A stretch of 63,262 nt of DNA. Origin: Bacillota bacterium. GTDB taxonomy: Bacteria > Bacillota > Limnochordia > DTU080. This document shows, in pieces, positions 26,254 through 35,190 of the stretch. Position numbers and translations under genes: made by a program. The stretch covers positions 1 to 63,262 of the forward strand of contig DULU01000065.1 in NCBI GenBank assembly GCA_012840225.1, written 5' to 3'. How positions within the stretch are numbered: position 1 is the stretch's first letter; each line of letters opens with the position of its first letter. The notes below the pieces were generated by a model. It saw nothing but the letters and a program-made list of their open reading frames with translations. It did no database searches and had not been told where the DNA came from.

Positions 26254-26325
26254 CTCCGGATTTCCCGGTCCAGATCTTTTGGTCCGGATCTTCCTGGGCG
26301 ATCTCCCGGTCCGGATCTCCGGGCA
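26254..26325. repeat. Degenerate tandem repeat downstream of the GNAT gene
   Basis: Three to four copies of a 16-27 bp unit related to GGTCCGGATCTTCC, with variants GGTCCAGATCTTTT and GGTCCGGATCTCC. It begins about 20 bp after the acetyltransferase stop and fills much of the gap to the broken lipoprotein gene. Confidence 0.65.
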
Positions 26326-26344
26326 CCGGCTGCGGCCGGCGGTT

Positions 26345-26857
26345 TTATTTGTTCTGCTGCAGGTATTTGGCCACATGCTCTCTGGCCTTTTCCGGCGTCA
26401 TGGTGTAATGTACGGTTTTGGCGAATAATTCAAAACCGAGACGTTCATAGACTTTGCGGGCCGGAGCATCGTGTTCGAAGGTTTGCACCTCAAGAATTCT
26501 CACTCCGGCAGCGAGCAACCTGTCGAGTATATTGGCGATCAGTTGGGTGCCGATGCCCCGGCCTTGATATGCCGGATCGACGGCATTCTCTCCCACCACG
26601 CCTATCTCGCCGTTTTGAGAGAAGAGCAAGGTGGCATAACCGACCACCTGTCCGTCTATTTCGGCCACAATCACCTGTTCAGGGTGAGTGTCGCATTTCC
26701 GCAGAATGCTTTCGGCCTTCTGCTTCTGCCAGGGGACCCCGCCGATGATGCCATAACGCTGTTCACGCAAGTGAGCTATGCTCACACCCGACCAGGCCTT
26801 GTAGGTGATCCGTTCTACGGCATCTCGATCTTCAGGTTTGTAATCGCGAATGATCAT
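26345..26857 (-). CDS. GNAT-family N-acetyltransferase
   Basis: A 170-residue protein of the usual GNAT size. It starts with MIIRDYKPEDRDAVERI. The acetyl-CoA binding motif A is VDPAYQGRGIGTQLIANIL near residues 92-110 (Q-x-x-G-x-G), and KVYERLGFELF supplies motif B. These enzymes acetylate amines on small molecules or proteins; the target is unknown. It starts 3 bp after the stop of the MFS transporter gene, so the two are translationally linked. Co-location may mean a shared detoxification or export task, but this is conjecture. Confidence 0.9.
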   Translation of the reverse strand: MIIRDYKPEDRDAVERITYKAWSGVSIAHLREQRYGIIGGVPWQKQKAESILRKCDTHPEQVIVAEIDGQVVGYATLLFSQNGEIGVVGENAVDPAYQGRGIGTQLIANILDRLLAAGVRILEVQTFEHDAPARKVYERLGFELFAKTVHYTMTPEKAREHVAKYLQQNK

Positions 26858-26860
26858 TAT

Positions 26861-28180
26861 TTATTGATACTCCCTTCTTTTCTGTTTCCCAAAGCGGCGA
26901 TAGACGGCAAACCAGGCGATCAGAGCGCCTGGAACGGTGATGGCGAAAGTGATGGCCGGCAGAAAATGCAGGCCCAGTTGGTCCACGACCCAGCCGCTGA
27001 GCAAAGAGCCCGTGGCCATAGAGAGCGCCACGCTGCCCTCGAAAGCGCCTATGGCTTCGGCGCGCTGGTGTGCCGGCACGAACGTGCTCAACGCTCCTGA
27101 AGCTCCTGTCGAAATGAGCGCAGAGATAGGAAGCGCATAAAGGATCATGGTGAGAAACGGATTCCCGAAGATGATCATGGCGGCGAATATTATGGTATAA
27201 CTCCAGGTGCCTATCAGGAAAACCAGCGTCGGGCCGTGCCTGTCGGCGAAGCGCCCCGCCAGTCTGGTGATGGCGATATTTAGCACGCTGGCGGTACCCA
27301 AGGTCAGGCCGACCCAGGAAGACGGCACCCGCAGCTCTTCGGTTAAATATGGTCCTAAAAGCGAGAAAAAGGCCTCATTGCCTCCCATGGCAAACAACAC
27401 CGCACCGGCTATGGCCGCCACTATCGGCAGCCGCCACACCAGTCCGGCGGACAGCCCTTCGAAATTGCTGGCGGTGGATTGGGGGCGGGGTGAGGCGGAT
27501 GGGTCGGATGCGGCGGATGAGTCTAATGTGGCGGATGAGTCGGGCTGATCAGGACCGACACGCTCTTCTTTTTTCCGCAGCCGCCGTTTTTCGCCGGTTA
27601 CATATAAAAGCAGGCTGATGCCGGCCAGGGCTGTGAGCGCCGTACCCAACCTGAAAGCTACCGTGATGCCGCCGGAATCAAGGTAATGCACCAGGGCGCT
27701 GCAACCGAAACTGCCCACAGCCCAGCCGGCCGAACGCATCCGGTAGAAAAGGGCAGCCTGTTCACTCGGGTGATCCGGCGCCAGGGTGGTCGACCAGGCG
27801 ACGCCGAGCGGGGAGACGGCTGCCAGCATGGTAAAGAGCAGCAATCCCATCAACAGAAAACCGGTGGAGGAAGGCATGAAGGGTATCAAGAGCAAAGCCA
27901 ACGCCATGCCGAATAAGCCGGTGGCCATGAGCGGCAGCGGTTTACCGGTGCGATCGCTCAACCGGCCCCAGATCCCGGCCGCTATGAAAGTGGCTAAAGC
28001 AGCCAAAGTGTTCACCAGGGCGACCACTAAAAGGTGTTGTTCGTGCAATACCTGCCGCAGGTAGAGCGGTCCATAACCATAAAAGGCCACACTTGTGACA
28101 CCGTCCGCTATGGCAGCCAATTGCAGCGCCAAAGGCAGGCGGCCGGATGCTTGTTTTTTCATTCGTGTTGTGTTTCTCAT
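26861..28180 (-). CDS. Major facilitator superfamily transporter
   Basis: A 439-residue protein with about 12 hydrophobic segments in two bundles of six. The family loop between helices 2 and 3 is GIWGRLSDRTGKPLPLMATG, and its second-half counterpart is RLAGRFADRHGPTLVFLIG. The central cytoplasmic loop (residues about 200-230) is Ser/Ala/Asp-rich and built from short repeats (SSATLDSSAASDPSAS). Members export drugs or sugars by proton exchange; the substrate cannot be told. The ribosome site is weak. It is divergent from the AraC regulator at 28305 across 124 bp, which contains GGTGT/ACACC at 28252-28266, a possible operator. Confidence 0.88.
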   Translation of the reverse strand: MRNTTRMKKQASGRLPLALQLAAIADGVTSVAFYGYGPLYLRQVLHEQHLLVVALVNTLAALATFIAAGIWGRLSDRTGKPLPLMATGLFGMALALLLIPFMPSSTGFLLMGLLLFTMLAAVSPLGVAWSTTLAPDHPSEQAALFYRMRSAGWAVGSFGCSALVHYLDSGGITVAFRLGTALTALAGISLLLYVTGEKRRLRKKEERVGPDQPDSSATLDSSAASDPSASPRPQSTASNFEGLSAGLVWRLPIVAAIAGAVLFAMGGNEAFFSLLGPYLTEELRVPSSWVGLTLGTASVLNIAITRLAGRFADRHGPTLVFLIGTWSYTIIFAAMIIFGNPFLTMILYALPISALISTGASGALSTFVPAHQRAEAIGAFEGSVALSMATGSLLSGWVVDQLGLHFLPAITFAITVPGALIAWFAVYRRFGKQKRREYQ

Positions 28181-28304
28181 CGGTCAGTTCACCAGGGAGG
28201 CGAAATCCAAAATTATCTCCAGTGATTTTAAACTCGTATTAATTACAGCTTGGTGTCTATTACACCTGCCTCTGTGGAATTAAATTCTCGAAGGGGAGGC
28301 GAAG

Positions 28305-29096
28305 ATGGACGATCAGTGGTGGCCTAAACGGATTCAAGCCGGTGAAGTGATATATCCGCCGGGAGGGACATATGGCCCACGCCTTCAGCGGGATTACGAG
28401 ATCGTCATGTTACACTCCGGGTCTCTCACCTTATATGTAGATGATCATGTTTTGCAAATTGATGCCGGCACAGCCTTTTTAGTAACTCCAGGACATATGG
28501 AGTTCTATCAATTCGCCAAAGATTCATGCACCCACCACAGCTTCATCTGTATTAATAACCCGGTGCTGCCTGAATCCTGGTATAAGTATACTTGGCATCC
28601 TCCGCAGATAATACCGCTATCGCCGCGGATGCGCAGCTTGGCGCAAGAAGCCATTTATTGGATTCGCCATAAACAGGCGGAGAATCTGCTTGTTGCTATC
28701 GGTTATCATTCACTGTGGCTCTTTTATCAGGAAATGCGCCTATTGACGGAAATACCTAGCGCCAAAAATGAGATAATCTACTTCGCCCTGAAATATATAT
28801 ACGCAAATTATGACAAAGACATTTGCCTGAGCGATGTATGCCGGCATGTGGCGGTGAGCGCCGAACATCTTTGCCGCATCTTTAAAGCACAATATAAAAC
28901 CAGCCCCATAGCATTTCTGTGGCAATATCGCACGAAACGCGCCCTAGAACTCCTCGCCTCGACAGGGCTCTCCATCTCCGATATCGCCGTCCGCTGCGGC
29001 TTCAAAACGCCGTTTCATCTTTATCATAGAGTAAAAAGCCTTACCGGCTTGTCACCAACGCAATACCGTAAGCAAAGTTGGAACGGGCAAATATGA
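28305..29096 (+). CDS. AraC-family regulator with cupin sensor
   Basis: A 263-residue regulator. Residues 1-100 form a cupin-like ligand domain (LQRDYEIVMLHSGSLTLYVD, AGTAFLVTPGHMEFYQF). Residues 165-258 are the AraC double HTH, with VCRHVAVSAEHLCRIFKAQY and ISDIAVRCGFKTPFHLYHRV and a final LTGLSPTQYRKQSW. AAGGGGAGG precedes the ATG. Such proteins sense sugars and activate nearby transport or hydrolase genes. The convergent sugar-binding protein at 29184 and the divergent MFS gene are both candidate targets. A strong terminator follows. Confidence 0.9.
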   Translation: MDDQWWPKRIQAGEVIYPPGGTYGPRLQRDYEIVMLHSGSLTLYVDDHVLQIDAGTAFLVTPGHMEFYQFAKDSCTHHSFICINNPVLPESWYKYTWHPPQIIPLSPRMRSLAQEAIYWIRHKQAENLLVAIGYHSLWLFYQEMRLLTEIPSAKNEIIYFALKYIYANYDKDICLSDVCRHVAVSAEHLCRIFKAQYKTSPIAFLWQYRTKRALELLASTGLSISDIAVRCGFKTPFHLYHRVKSLTGLSPTQYRKQSWNGQI

Positions 29097-29100
29097 AAAA

Positions 29101-29136
29101 GGGCTGTCCCATCCATATGTGTCGTTGGGACAGCCC
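29101..29136. terminator. Bidirectional rho-independent terminator
   Basis: An 11-bp perfect stem GGGCTGTCCCA/TGGGACAGCCC with a 14-base loop between convergent genes. On the minus strand it is followed directly by TTTTT (complement of 29096-29100), so it best terminates the sugar-binding protein transcript. Confidence 0.8.
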
Positions 29137-29183
29137 CGCTTTGCGTTGTGCATGGAAACCTGGGACCCTACCAATTTATTTAT

Positions 29184-30455
29184 TTATTTATTTGCGGCGT
29201 CACTGCGGATTATGGCCCGCAGCAACTCTGCAGATTCTACCAAAGCAGTCCTTACAGGTTTGACGCCGTCGGCTATCGCTTTCTCATATGGAGCGAAAAT
29301 GTCGTACCAATCCCGGCGGTAAGGTGACGGATATATAGTAGGAACATTATAGCCGACTGTGGCATATAGCTCGCCTAAGCGTTGTCCGCCAAAGAAAGGT
29401 CTTTCTTTCCGCAACCGTGCATCTCTAAACGCCGGGATATAAACCGGGAAGAACCCGATCTGCTCAAAATGGGATACAGCTCCTTCTACGCTGAGCATGG
29501 CGAATTGCAGGAATTGCCAAGCTTCATCAGGATGTTTGGTATTGTCGGTGATTAAAAGACCCGTGCCGCCAAACACGCTGGTTTGCCTGCGTTCCGGATC
29601 ATCAGGCCAGTAGGGCAGCGGCATGGCGCCCCACAAACCGGATTGTTCCGGGTAGCCGGACTCAATTTTATCTCCTTGCCAATCAGGACCAATCTCGGTG
29701 AGGTAGAAATTCGATCTAATAGCATCCCAAAAATTGCCGTTGGGCGGGGCGGCAAAAACCCCTGTCTTTACCTGATCCATCATCCATTCGTATGTTTTAA
29801 TACCCATTTCGGTGTCGGAGGTGACATTGCTGTTTATATCAAAAATATCTCCGCCCTGTTGCCGGTAAAGTATTTCCCATACGCTCCTGGCGAACCGGGA
29901 CATGGCATGTTTCTCTCGATCCAGTTTCTGGCCTAATTGCACATACTCGTCCCACGTGTTGATCTTGTCGGGAAAGCCGAAGTTGGCAAACAAGTCTCGC
30001 CGGTAGAACAAAACCACGGGCGCCAGAGCGTGCTCAATGCCATATATTTGTCCCTGCCAACTATATGCTATTTGCCGCGGCACGACCAATTGTTCCATAT
30101 AGCCGCCTTTCTCCAATAGCGGTGTTAAATTGATAAAAGGCAGACGGTCGAGTTGAAGACAACTGGAAAAATAGTTGTGTTCAATGTCGACAAGATCCGG
30201 AGCATCGTTGGTCACCAACGACACTTTGAATTTATCCATGTAAAGAGCTGTATTTGTCGTCAGCAAAACCTCTATCTCGACTTTTGGATTGACCTCTTTG
30301 GTGAACCGGTCGGCAATATACTGAAACCATTTGGCGTGTGGAGCGGCAAAGGTCCACAGCTCAAGTTTGACCGGAGCGGCCATTACCGATGTGGAGAGCA
30401 ACAATCCCAGGATGATAGCGCTGAGGCCGGCGCAAATACTCCGCCTTCTAAACAT
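29184..30455 (-). CDS. Extracellular solute (sugar)-binding protein
   Basis: A 423-residue family 1 solute-binding protein. A signal peptide (RRRSICAGLSAIILGLLLST, then SVMA-AP) precedes VKLELWTFAAPHAKWFQYIA. Binding-fold segments include NFGFPDKINTWDEYVQLGQK and GTGLLITDNTKHPDEAWQFL. There is no lipobox cysteine, so it is either released or held in another way. The ATG at 30455 is chosen because AAGGGGG lies eight bases upstream; an in-frame codon at 30485 lacks a site. It would deliver a sugar or oligosaccharide to an ABC importer, but no permease or ATPase gene is nearby. The AraC gene at 28305 may regulate it. Confidence 0.88.
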   Translation of the reverse strand: MFRRRSICAGLSAIILGLLLSTSVMAAPVKLELWTFAAPHAKWFQYIADRFTKEVNPKVEIEVLLTTNTALYMDKFKVSLVTNDAPDLVDIEHNYFSSCLQLDRLPFINLTPLLEKGGYMEQLVVPRQIAYSWQGQIYGIEHALAPVVLFYRRDLFANFGFPDKINTWDEYVQLGQKLDREKHAMSRFARSVWEILYRQQGGDIFDINSNVTSDTEMGIKTYEWMMDQVKTGVFAAPPNGNFWDAIRSNFYLTEIGPDWQGDKIESGYPEQSGLWGAMPLPYWPDDPERRQTSVFGGTGLLITDNTKHPDEAWQFLQFAMLSVEGAVSHFEQIGFFPVYIPAFRDARLRKERPFFGGQRLGELYATVGYNVPTIYPSPYRRDWYDIFAPYEKAIADGVKPVRTALVESAELLRAIIRSDAANK

Positions 30456-30698
30456 AAACACAACCCCCTTGTCTATTTTATTCAAACATTAACATATCAA
30501 AATACAACTAAATCAGACATGCTTGGTTATGACAAAAATATTCCTGGGATTGATGTGCCTGAACAACGCTTTGTGATGATTGTCCTGCTTAACACCATAT
30601 GGCTGTCAATTTAGGTGCGAGAGGACCTCATCATGATTGATCCTATATTTCGCAGGTTTCACAGGTGTCCGACCTAATTTGGCCGGCTACCCGCCGGC

Positions 30699-31010
30699 GT
30701 GTCCATTTCTTGCTCTAAACGTAAATGAAATATGGAGGGGTGATGTGGAGGTGTCCAAATAAGGACGCAAACTAGGCGGGGGGTGTCCAAATAGAGACGC
30801 TAACTCGCCGGGGGTGTCCAAATTATTCCCTCAAGGTTTCGGTTGAGGTCGTGGCGGGCGGTTTCAGGAAAGAAATGGAAGGAAATACCGCCAAAAATTA
30901 CCATATGCTGGTAATACCCCTCTCCACCGACCCGGCGCCGGCCTATTGTGGCATGATTTGGACACCACCCTACCCCACCCGGCCAGATAGCGGAATTATT
31001 TGGACACCCC
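30699..31010. mobile_element. MITE-like non-coding element, copy 1
   Basis: A gene-free stretch (30456-31198) contains repeated words reading GTGTCCAAAT. On the left: GTGTCCATTTCT (30699), GTGTCCAAATAAGGACGC (30751), GTGTCCAAATAGAGACGC (30783) and GTGTCCAAATTATTCCC (30814). On the right, inverted: ATTTGGACACC (30956) and AATTATTTGGACACCCC (30994). The inner copies form about 20-bp inverted ends around a core of about 200 bp. A homologous element lies at 55566-55834. Arrays of repeats at both ends recall IS21-type termini, but no transposase is present. Flanks 30456-30698 and 31011-31198 contain no recognised gene. Confidence 0.7.
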
Positions 31011-31198
31011 TCTCACCGTGATCGGCGACATGTAGCGACATGTGGCGGCATGTGTTGGCTGGTGGTGGCGTGCGGAGGCGGGTGGTATTGGGCGGTATGA
31101 TGCATTGTCCGATTAGAGAATGCATATAGACACGCCTTGAGCTGCTGATTTGCCTCATCCAGCTACAAACGCCCTGCATAAAGGCGGTTGATCAACCT

Positions 31199-32518
31199 TT
31201 ATCTAGCTGGCAGCCTGGACAGGAGTTCCTTCATCAGCGCCACACTTTCCGCTTTCAGCTTTTCTCTTCCTTTGCGGATCAGATCCGCATAATGCCCATG
31301 CCGGTGGTGCAAGTCGAGCACGGCGGTAGCCAAGGCATCGCCGGCGATTTCATCGATCTTCAGATGGCAGTCGGCCAGTCCCAGGCGGTCCAGGACATCC
31401 ATCTGTAAGCTCGGTTCATGGCTTGTGGCATGCACTACGGGCGTCCCGGCGGTCATGGTCAGATACACGGAATAGCGCTCCATGGAGAGGACGGCCCGGG
31501 CTCTTGCCATGACGGATATAGCTTGCTCGGGTGTCCATTGCTTTTCGAACAGGAGGCATTTCTCCCTGACTTCCGGAGCCAGGAGCGGCAGGATGAGCTG
31601 TTTGGTCTCTTCCGTCTCCCTGGGCAGCTCATAGGAGAAAAGCACCTTCAGGCCGGTCTCTTTGACCCAGGCCGTGACGGCGGCAACCAGCTTGGACAAC
31701 CTCTCCTGCAGCGCCTGAGATTCAAGGCGGCGGCTCCAGAATTCGAAAGTGCGCGGCAGCACCAGGAGATACTCATCCGCCTTAAGACCGTATTCCATCA
31801 GGAAAGAAGCCGCCCAGGACTCATTTCTCTGCTCGAAGAAAAGGCTGGAGTCCGGCACCAGGCCGGTCAGGGGACGAGTCACCCGGGCAGCCTGCAATTT
31901 GTGTAAAGCGTCTTGATCGCGGCCGGTGATGGCCAAAGCATCGTTGAACACCAGGCGCATCATCTCCGGCCCCGGCGCCTCTATGTTCCCGAACGATTGC
32001 CCCCAGAGCGCATAAGGCAGGCGTAACCTATATGCCAGGAGATTGGGTAACCAAAATTTCAGCCGACTGCCGGCGCCTTTTTTCATATAGGTGAACTGCA
32101 TGGAGCAGTTGAAAAGGCGCAGGTCGGCGGCGAGCCAGTCGGCGATGGCCGCCCGGCGCTCCGGCGGGCATTCCTTCAGGAAACCGGCCGGATCCAAAGC
32201 CATATAACAGAGCCGCCACCACAGCTCATCATCAGGTCTTTTGCCCAGCAGGGGAGAGAACGGATCGGGATGGACGGACAGCGTAGGATCGCAGCTCAAA
32301 AGATAATCGCGGGCTTTCTCCCAATCCTGTCCGGAGCTCAGGGTATAAACAGTGATTTTCGCCTCCGGATCGGCTTCCTTGATGAGGCGCACCATGCCGG
32401 GCGCTATGGCCATATCGCCGACGCTTGAGGTACCTCCCCAGGCATAGGTGAGAGCGATATGCCGACCGCCACAATCGCCACAACGGCTCTGGTTTGTTGA
32501 CTTCTGCTCCGCATGCAC
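31199..32518 (-). CDS. Polysaccharide pyruvyltransferase-family protein, zinc-ribbon N-terminus frameshifted
   Basis: A protein of about 439 residues in the polysaccharide pyruvyltransferase (CsaB-like) family, which moves a ketal pyruvyl group from PEP to a glycan. It opens IALTYAWGGTSSVGDMAIAP, the family G-x-x-N/S-x-G-D motif, and later has VPDSSLFF and a C-terminal VLSMERYSVYLTMTAGTPVV. Another member is at 39447. A GTG at 32518 is an acceptable start. However, an ATG at 32528, with GGAGAGGGG directly before it, opens MHCCACGAEVN in another frame. The present frame contains RCGDCGGRH just upstream of the catalytic part. Together these make a CxxCG...CxxCG zinc ribbon split by a +1 shift between about 32480 and 32500. 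The gene may be damaged or mis-sequenced there. Confidence 0.75.
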   Translation of the reverse strand: MHAEQKSTNQSRCGDCGGRHIALTYAWGGTSSVGDMAIAPGMVRLIKEADPEAKITVYTLSSGQDWEKARDYLLSCDPTLSVHPDPFSPLLGKRPDDELWWRLCYMALDPAGFLKECPPERRAAIADWLAADLRLFNCSMQFTYMKKGAGSRLKFWLPNLLAYRLRLPYALWGQSFGNIEAPGPEMMRLVFNDALAITGRDQDALHKLQAARVTRPLTGLVPDSSLFFEQRNESWAASFLMEYGLKADEYLLVLPRTFEFWSRRLESQALQERLSKLVAAVTAWVKETGLKVLFSYELPRETEETKQLILPLLAPEVREKCLLFEKQWTPEQAISVMARARAVLSMERYSVYLTMTAGTPVVHATSHEPSLQMDVLDRLGLADCHLKIDEIAGDALATAVLDLHHRHGHYADLIRKGREKLKAESVALMKELLSRLPAR

Positions 32519-32606
32519 AGCAGTGCATCCCCTCTCCACGTGTAGATTTATTAATCGAATTAATAAAGATACTAATATGCCATACCCCGGCCAACAAGCG
32601 GCAGAG

Positions 32607-32634
32607 CCGCGCCCTATAGGGGGATGAAACGCGC
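32607..32634 (-). promoter_or_regulatory. Candidate GCGCGT operator upstream of pyruvyltransferase 1
   Basis: On the minus strand GCGCGTTTC (32634-32626) and GCGCGG (32612-32607) have the same 22-bp pitch as the half-sites upstream of the two tandem sugar-binding genes. The second half-site has one mismatch and the order is reversed, so this is the weakest of the group. GGCGCTTGCCGG, adjacent, is shared with the site before the gene at 39447. Confidence 0.35.
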
Positions 32635-32715
32635 GCCGGCAAGCGCCAGGCCTTCCTAAAAGGAGCAATAGGGCGGCATGAACAGCTAAACGTGTTTTTT
32701 AGCACGCTTTTTGAC

Positions 32716-32744
32716 TTGCTATAAAATGCAAGCAAAGGTACAAT
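32716..32744 (+). promoter_or_regulatory. Predicted promoter of the ABC exporter operon
   Basis: TTGCTA (32716-32721) and TACAAT (32739-32744) are separated by 17 bp, upstream of the exporter start at 32833. A small inverted repeat CTTGC/GCAAG overlaps the spacer and could bind a regulator. The region 32519-32832 otherwise contains no gene. Confidence 0.5.
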
Positions 32745-32832
32745 ACATCATGACCCTACAAGGAGGCTGGCTCAACCATCATCATTTGTTGCCGGCATAA
32801 GCAAAACTCAATATGTTCAGGGGAGGGCCGGT

Positions 32833-35190
32833 ATGAATCGGCTGGAACCTCTGCCGGATCACGTGGCGGCCCAATTGGCCGCCCGTAATGTTGCCCTATC
32901 CGATGTAATTATCTGTGCCCAAACCGACCTTTCCCACGCCGGTGCCTTCGGGGAAGCGTGGCTTTTGGTCACTGCTGAGGCGCTCTACGTCGCCTCTGGC
33001 GACAGCCGGGGTGAAGAGCGGCACGAGGCCGGATGGCGGCGGCTTTTTTCCCGTGGAGCGGCGACCAAGACGACCAACACCAACACCAATGGGGTTATGC
33101 GGTGGGAGCTTCGTGATTTACGCTGCATACCGCTTTCGGCCCTGGGCGAAATCAAGGTGGATAACTTGAACGGCAACGGGGTGCTGGTGGCGGAGGTCGA
33201 CGGGAAGCCGCAGCTCATTTGCCGTTATTCCAACACCATGGCCCGCAAATTCGGCCAGTTTGCCCGCCTGGCCAACAAGATCCGTAAAGGCGAGGTGTTG
33301 ACCGAGCGGGATTTCGCCGACGATATCTACCTTCCGGTCTGCCCCACCTGTGGCCTTCTCTATCCCGACCCCAAGCGGCGGGTTTGCCCCAAATGCCTGG
33401 ACAAACGGGCGGTCTTCATGCGCGTTCTCTCCTACCTGCCTAAATATAAAAAAGAGGTAGGACTCATTCTGTTCTTTATGTTCGCCCGCTCCGGGCTGGA
33501 TATCTTCGCTCCCTACCTAAGCGGCCGCATCTTTTGGGACGACGTGCTCACCGAAGGGGGCCGCTATTACGGCCGCATCTGGGAGATCATCCTGGCCATG
33601 GCGGCGGTGCGCTTTCTGGGCGTGATCATGGGCGTGATGCATGGCCGCATCACCGCCGTACTCGTGCCCAAAGTGGTGTTCGACCTGAAGACACAGGTCT
33701 TTGCCGCCATGCAGCGGCTTTCGCTGGGCTTTTTTGCTTCCAAGGAGACCGGCACCCTGATGACCAGGGTGAGCCATGACGCCAACAACCTGCAATTCTT
33801 TTTCCACGACGGCTTTCCTTATTTTATCGTCATGGCCACCAACCTGGTGGGCATTGTCGTGGTCATGCTGTCCATGAACTGGTGGCTGACGCTCCTGGTG
33901 CTGGTGCCCACGCCGTTCATTGTCCTATTCGTGACGAAGGTATTCCCCATCCTGTGGAATGCCTATTCCCGGCGCTACCGCCGGGCGGCTTCCCTGAACG
34001 CCCTCATCAACGATACCCTCTCCGGCATCCGGGTGGTGAAAGCCTTCGGCAAGGAGGATACGGAGCGGGAGCGGTTTGCCTATCGCAATTTCCGGGTCTT
34101 CCAGACCAACATGGAGCTCGGTTTCATCTCCAGCAAGCTCTTTCCGACGCTCAGTTTGGTGATGAACTGCGGCGGCTTGATGGTCTGGCTGATAGGCGGG
34201 CTGCAGGCGAGCAACGGAGTGATGACCCTGGGGACGCTGATGACTTTCATCGGCTATCTCGGCATGCTTTACCAGCCGCTGGAGTGGATGACGCACATCG
34301 TGGACTGGTGGTCCTCATGCATGAACTCGGCGCAGCGCATCTTTGAGATACTGGATGCCAAATCGGATGTGCCGGAGAAGCCGAACCCGGTGCGCCTGCC
34401 CGAGATCGCCGGCCGCATCGAGCTCATCGACGTCAGCTTCGGCTATGAGCCGAACAAGCCGGTGCTGGAGCACATCACACTGGATATCAAGCCGGGTGAG
34501 ATGATCGGCGTGCTCGGCTATTCCGGCGCCGGCAAATCGACGCTGGTTAACCTGATCAGCCGCCTTTACGACGTGGATGAAGGCGTGATCAAGATCGACG
34601 GCGTCGATGTGCGCGATGCGGCCATAGCGGATCTGCGCCGGCAGATCGGTATGGTGCCGCAGGATACCTATCTCTTCGCCGGTTCCATAGCTGAAAACGT
34701 GGCATATGCCAAGCCGGACGCCACGCGGGAAGAGATCATCGAAGCCTGCAAAGTGGCCGGAGCGCACGATTTTATCATCAAGCTGCCCAACGGTTACGAC
34801 ACGATGATCGGGCACCACGGGCAGAACCTCTCCGGCGGCGAGCGCCAGAGGTTGTCCATCGCCCGGGCCATCCTGCACAACCCGCGCATCCTCATCCTCG
34901 ATGAAGCCACGGCTTCGGTGGATACCGAAACCGAGCGGGCCATCCAGGAAGGCCTGGAGCGGCTGGTGAAGGGGCGGACCACCATCGCCATCGCCCACCG
35001 CCTCTCCACCCTGCGTAATGCCGACCGCCTCCTGGTGATCGACAAGGGTAAGGTGGTCGAGATGGGCACCCATGAGGAACTGATCGCTCTTCAGGGACAC
35101 TACTACAACATGCTGCAGAAGCAGAAGCAAGCATTGAGAATCAGGGGAGTGGAAGTAAGTGAGCACGAACTCGCTGGACGGGTTAGCTGA
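32833..35190 (+). CDS. ABC exporter with PH-like and zinc-ribbon N-terminal domains (1)
   Basis: A 785-residue fused ABC exporter. Residues 1-160 form a PH-like domain (AWLLVTAEALYVASGD, LICRYSNTMARKFGQFARLA). Residues about 175-197 are a zinc ribbon, CPTCGLLYPDPKRRVCPKCL. Six transmembrane helices follow (about 215-510). The ATPase domain has Walker A LGYSGAGKST, Q-loop MVPQDTYLF, signature LSGGERQR, Walker B ILILDEATASVD and H-loop IAHRLST, all intact. GGGGAGGG precedes the ATG. The DUF1854 gene overlaps its end by 32 bp and a sister exporter follows, so a heterodimer is likely. I recall this exporter type beside cyanophycin genes in proteobacteria, under the label cyanophycin metabolism-associated ABC transporter; no cyanophycin gene is present here. 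Substrate unknown. Confidence 0.9.
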   Translation: MNRLEPLPDHVAAQLAARNVALSDVIICAQTDLSHAGAFGEAWLLVTAEALYVASGDSRGEERHEAGWRRLFSRGAATKTTNTNTNGVMRWELRDLRCIPLSALGEIKVDNLNGNGVLVAEVDGKPQLICRYSNTMARKFGQFARLANKIRKGEVLTERDFADDIYLPVCPTCGLLYPDPKRRVCPKCLDKRAVFMRVLSYLPKYKKEVGLILFFMFARSGLDIFAPYLSGRIFWDDVLTEGGRYYGRIWEIILAMAAVRFLGVIMGVMHGRITAVLVPKVVFDLKTQVFAAMQRLSLGFFASKETGTLMTRVSHDANNLQFFFHDGFPYFIVMATNLVGIVVVMLSMNWWLTLLVLVPTPFIVLFVTKVFPILWNAYSRRYRRAASLNALINDTLSGIRVVKAFGKEDTERERFAYRNFRVFQTNMELGFISSKLFPTLSLVMNCGGLMVWLIGGLQASNGVMTLGTLMTFIGYLGMLYQPLEWMTHIVDWWSSCMNSAQRIFEILDAKSDVPEKPNPVRLPEIAGRIELIDVSFGYEPNKPVLEHITLDIKPGEMIGVLGYSGAGKSTLVNLISRLYDVDEGVIKIDGVDVRDAAIADLRRQIGMVPQDTYLFAGSIAENVAYAKPDATREEIIEACKVAGAHDFIIKLPNGYDTMIGHHGQNLSGGERQRLSIARAILHNPRILILDEATASVDTETERAIQEGLERLVKGRTTIAIAHRLSTLRNADRLLVIDKGKVVEMGTHEELIALQGHYYNMLQKQKQALRIRGVEVSEHELAGRVS

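Noticed and set aside
26090-26326. A minus-strand frame after the GNAT gene encoding a Pro-Asp-Arg repeat peptide
   Set aside because: It is the translation of a tandem DNA repeat and overlaps the start of the broken lipoprotein gene; no ribosome site was found.
30699-31010. A CRISPR or BOX-like array at the GTGTCCAAAT repeats
   Set aside because: The repeats are irregularly spaced, inverted at one end, and the whole block recurs at 55566, which fits a transposable element.
32750-32800. A short leader peptide before exporter 1
   Set aside because: A 16-codon frame exists from an ATG at 32750 but has no ribosome site and no attenuator structure behind it.
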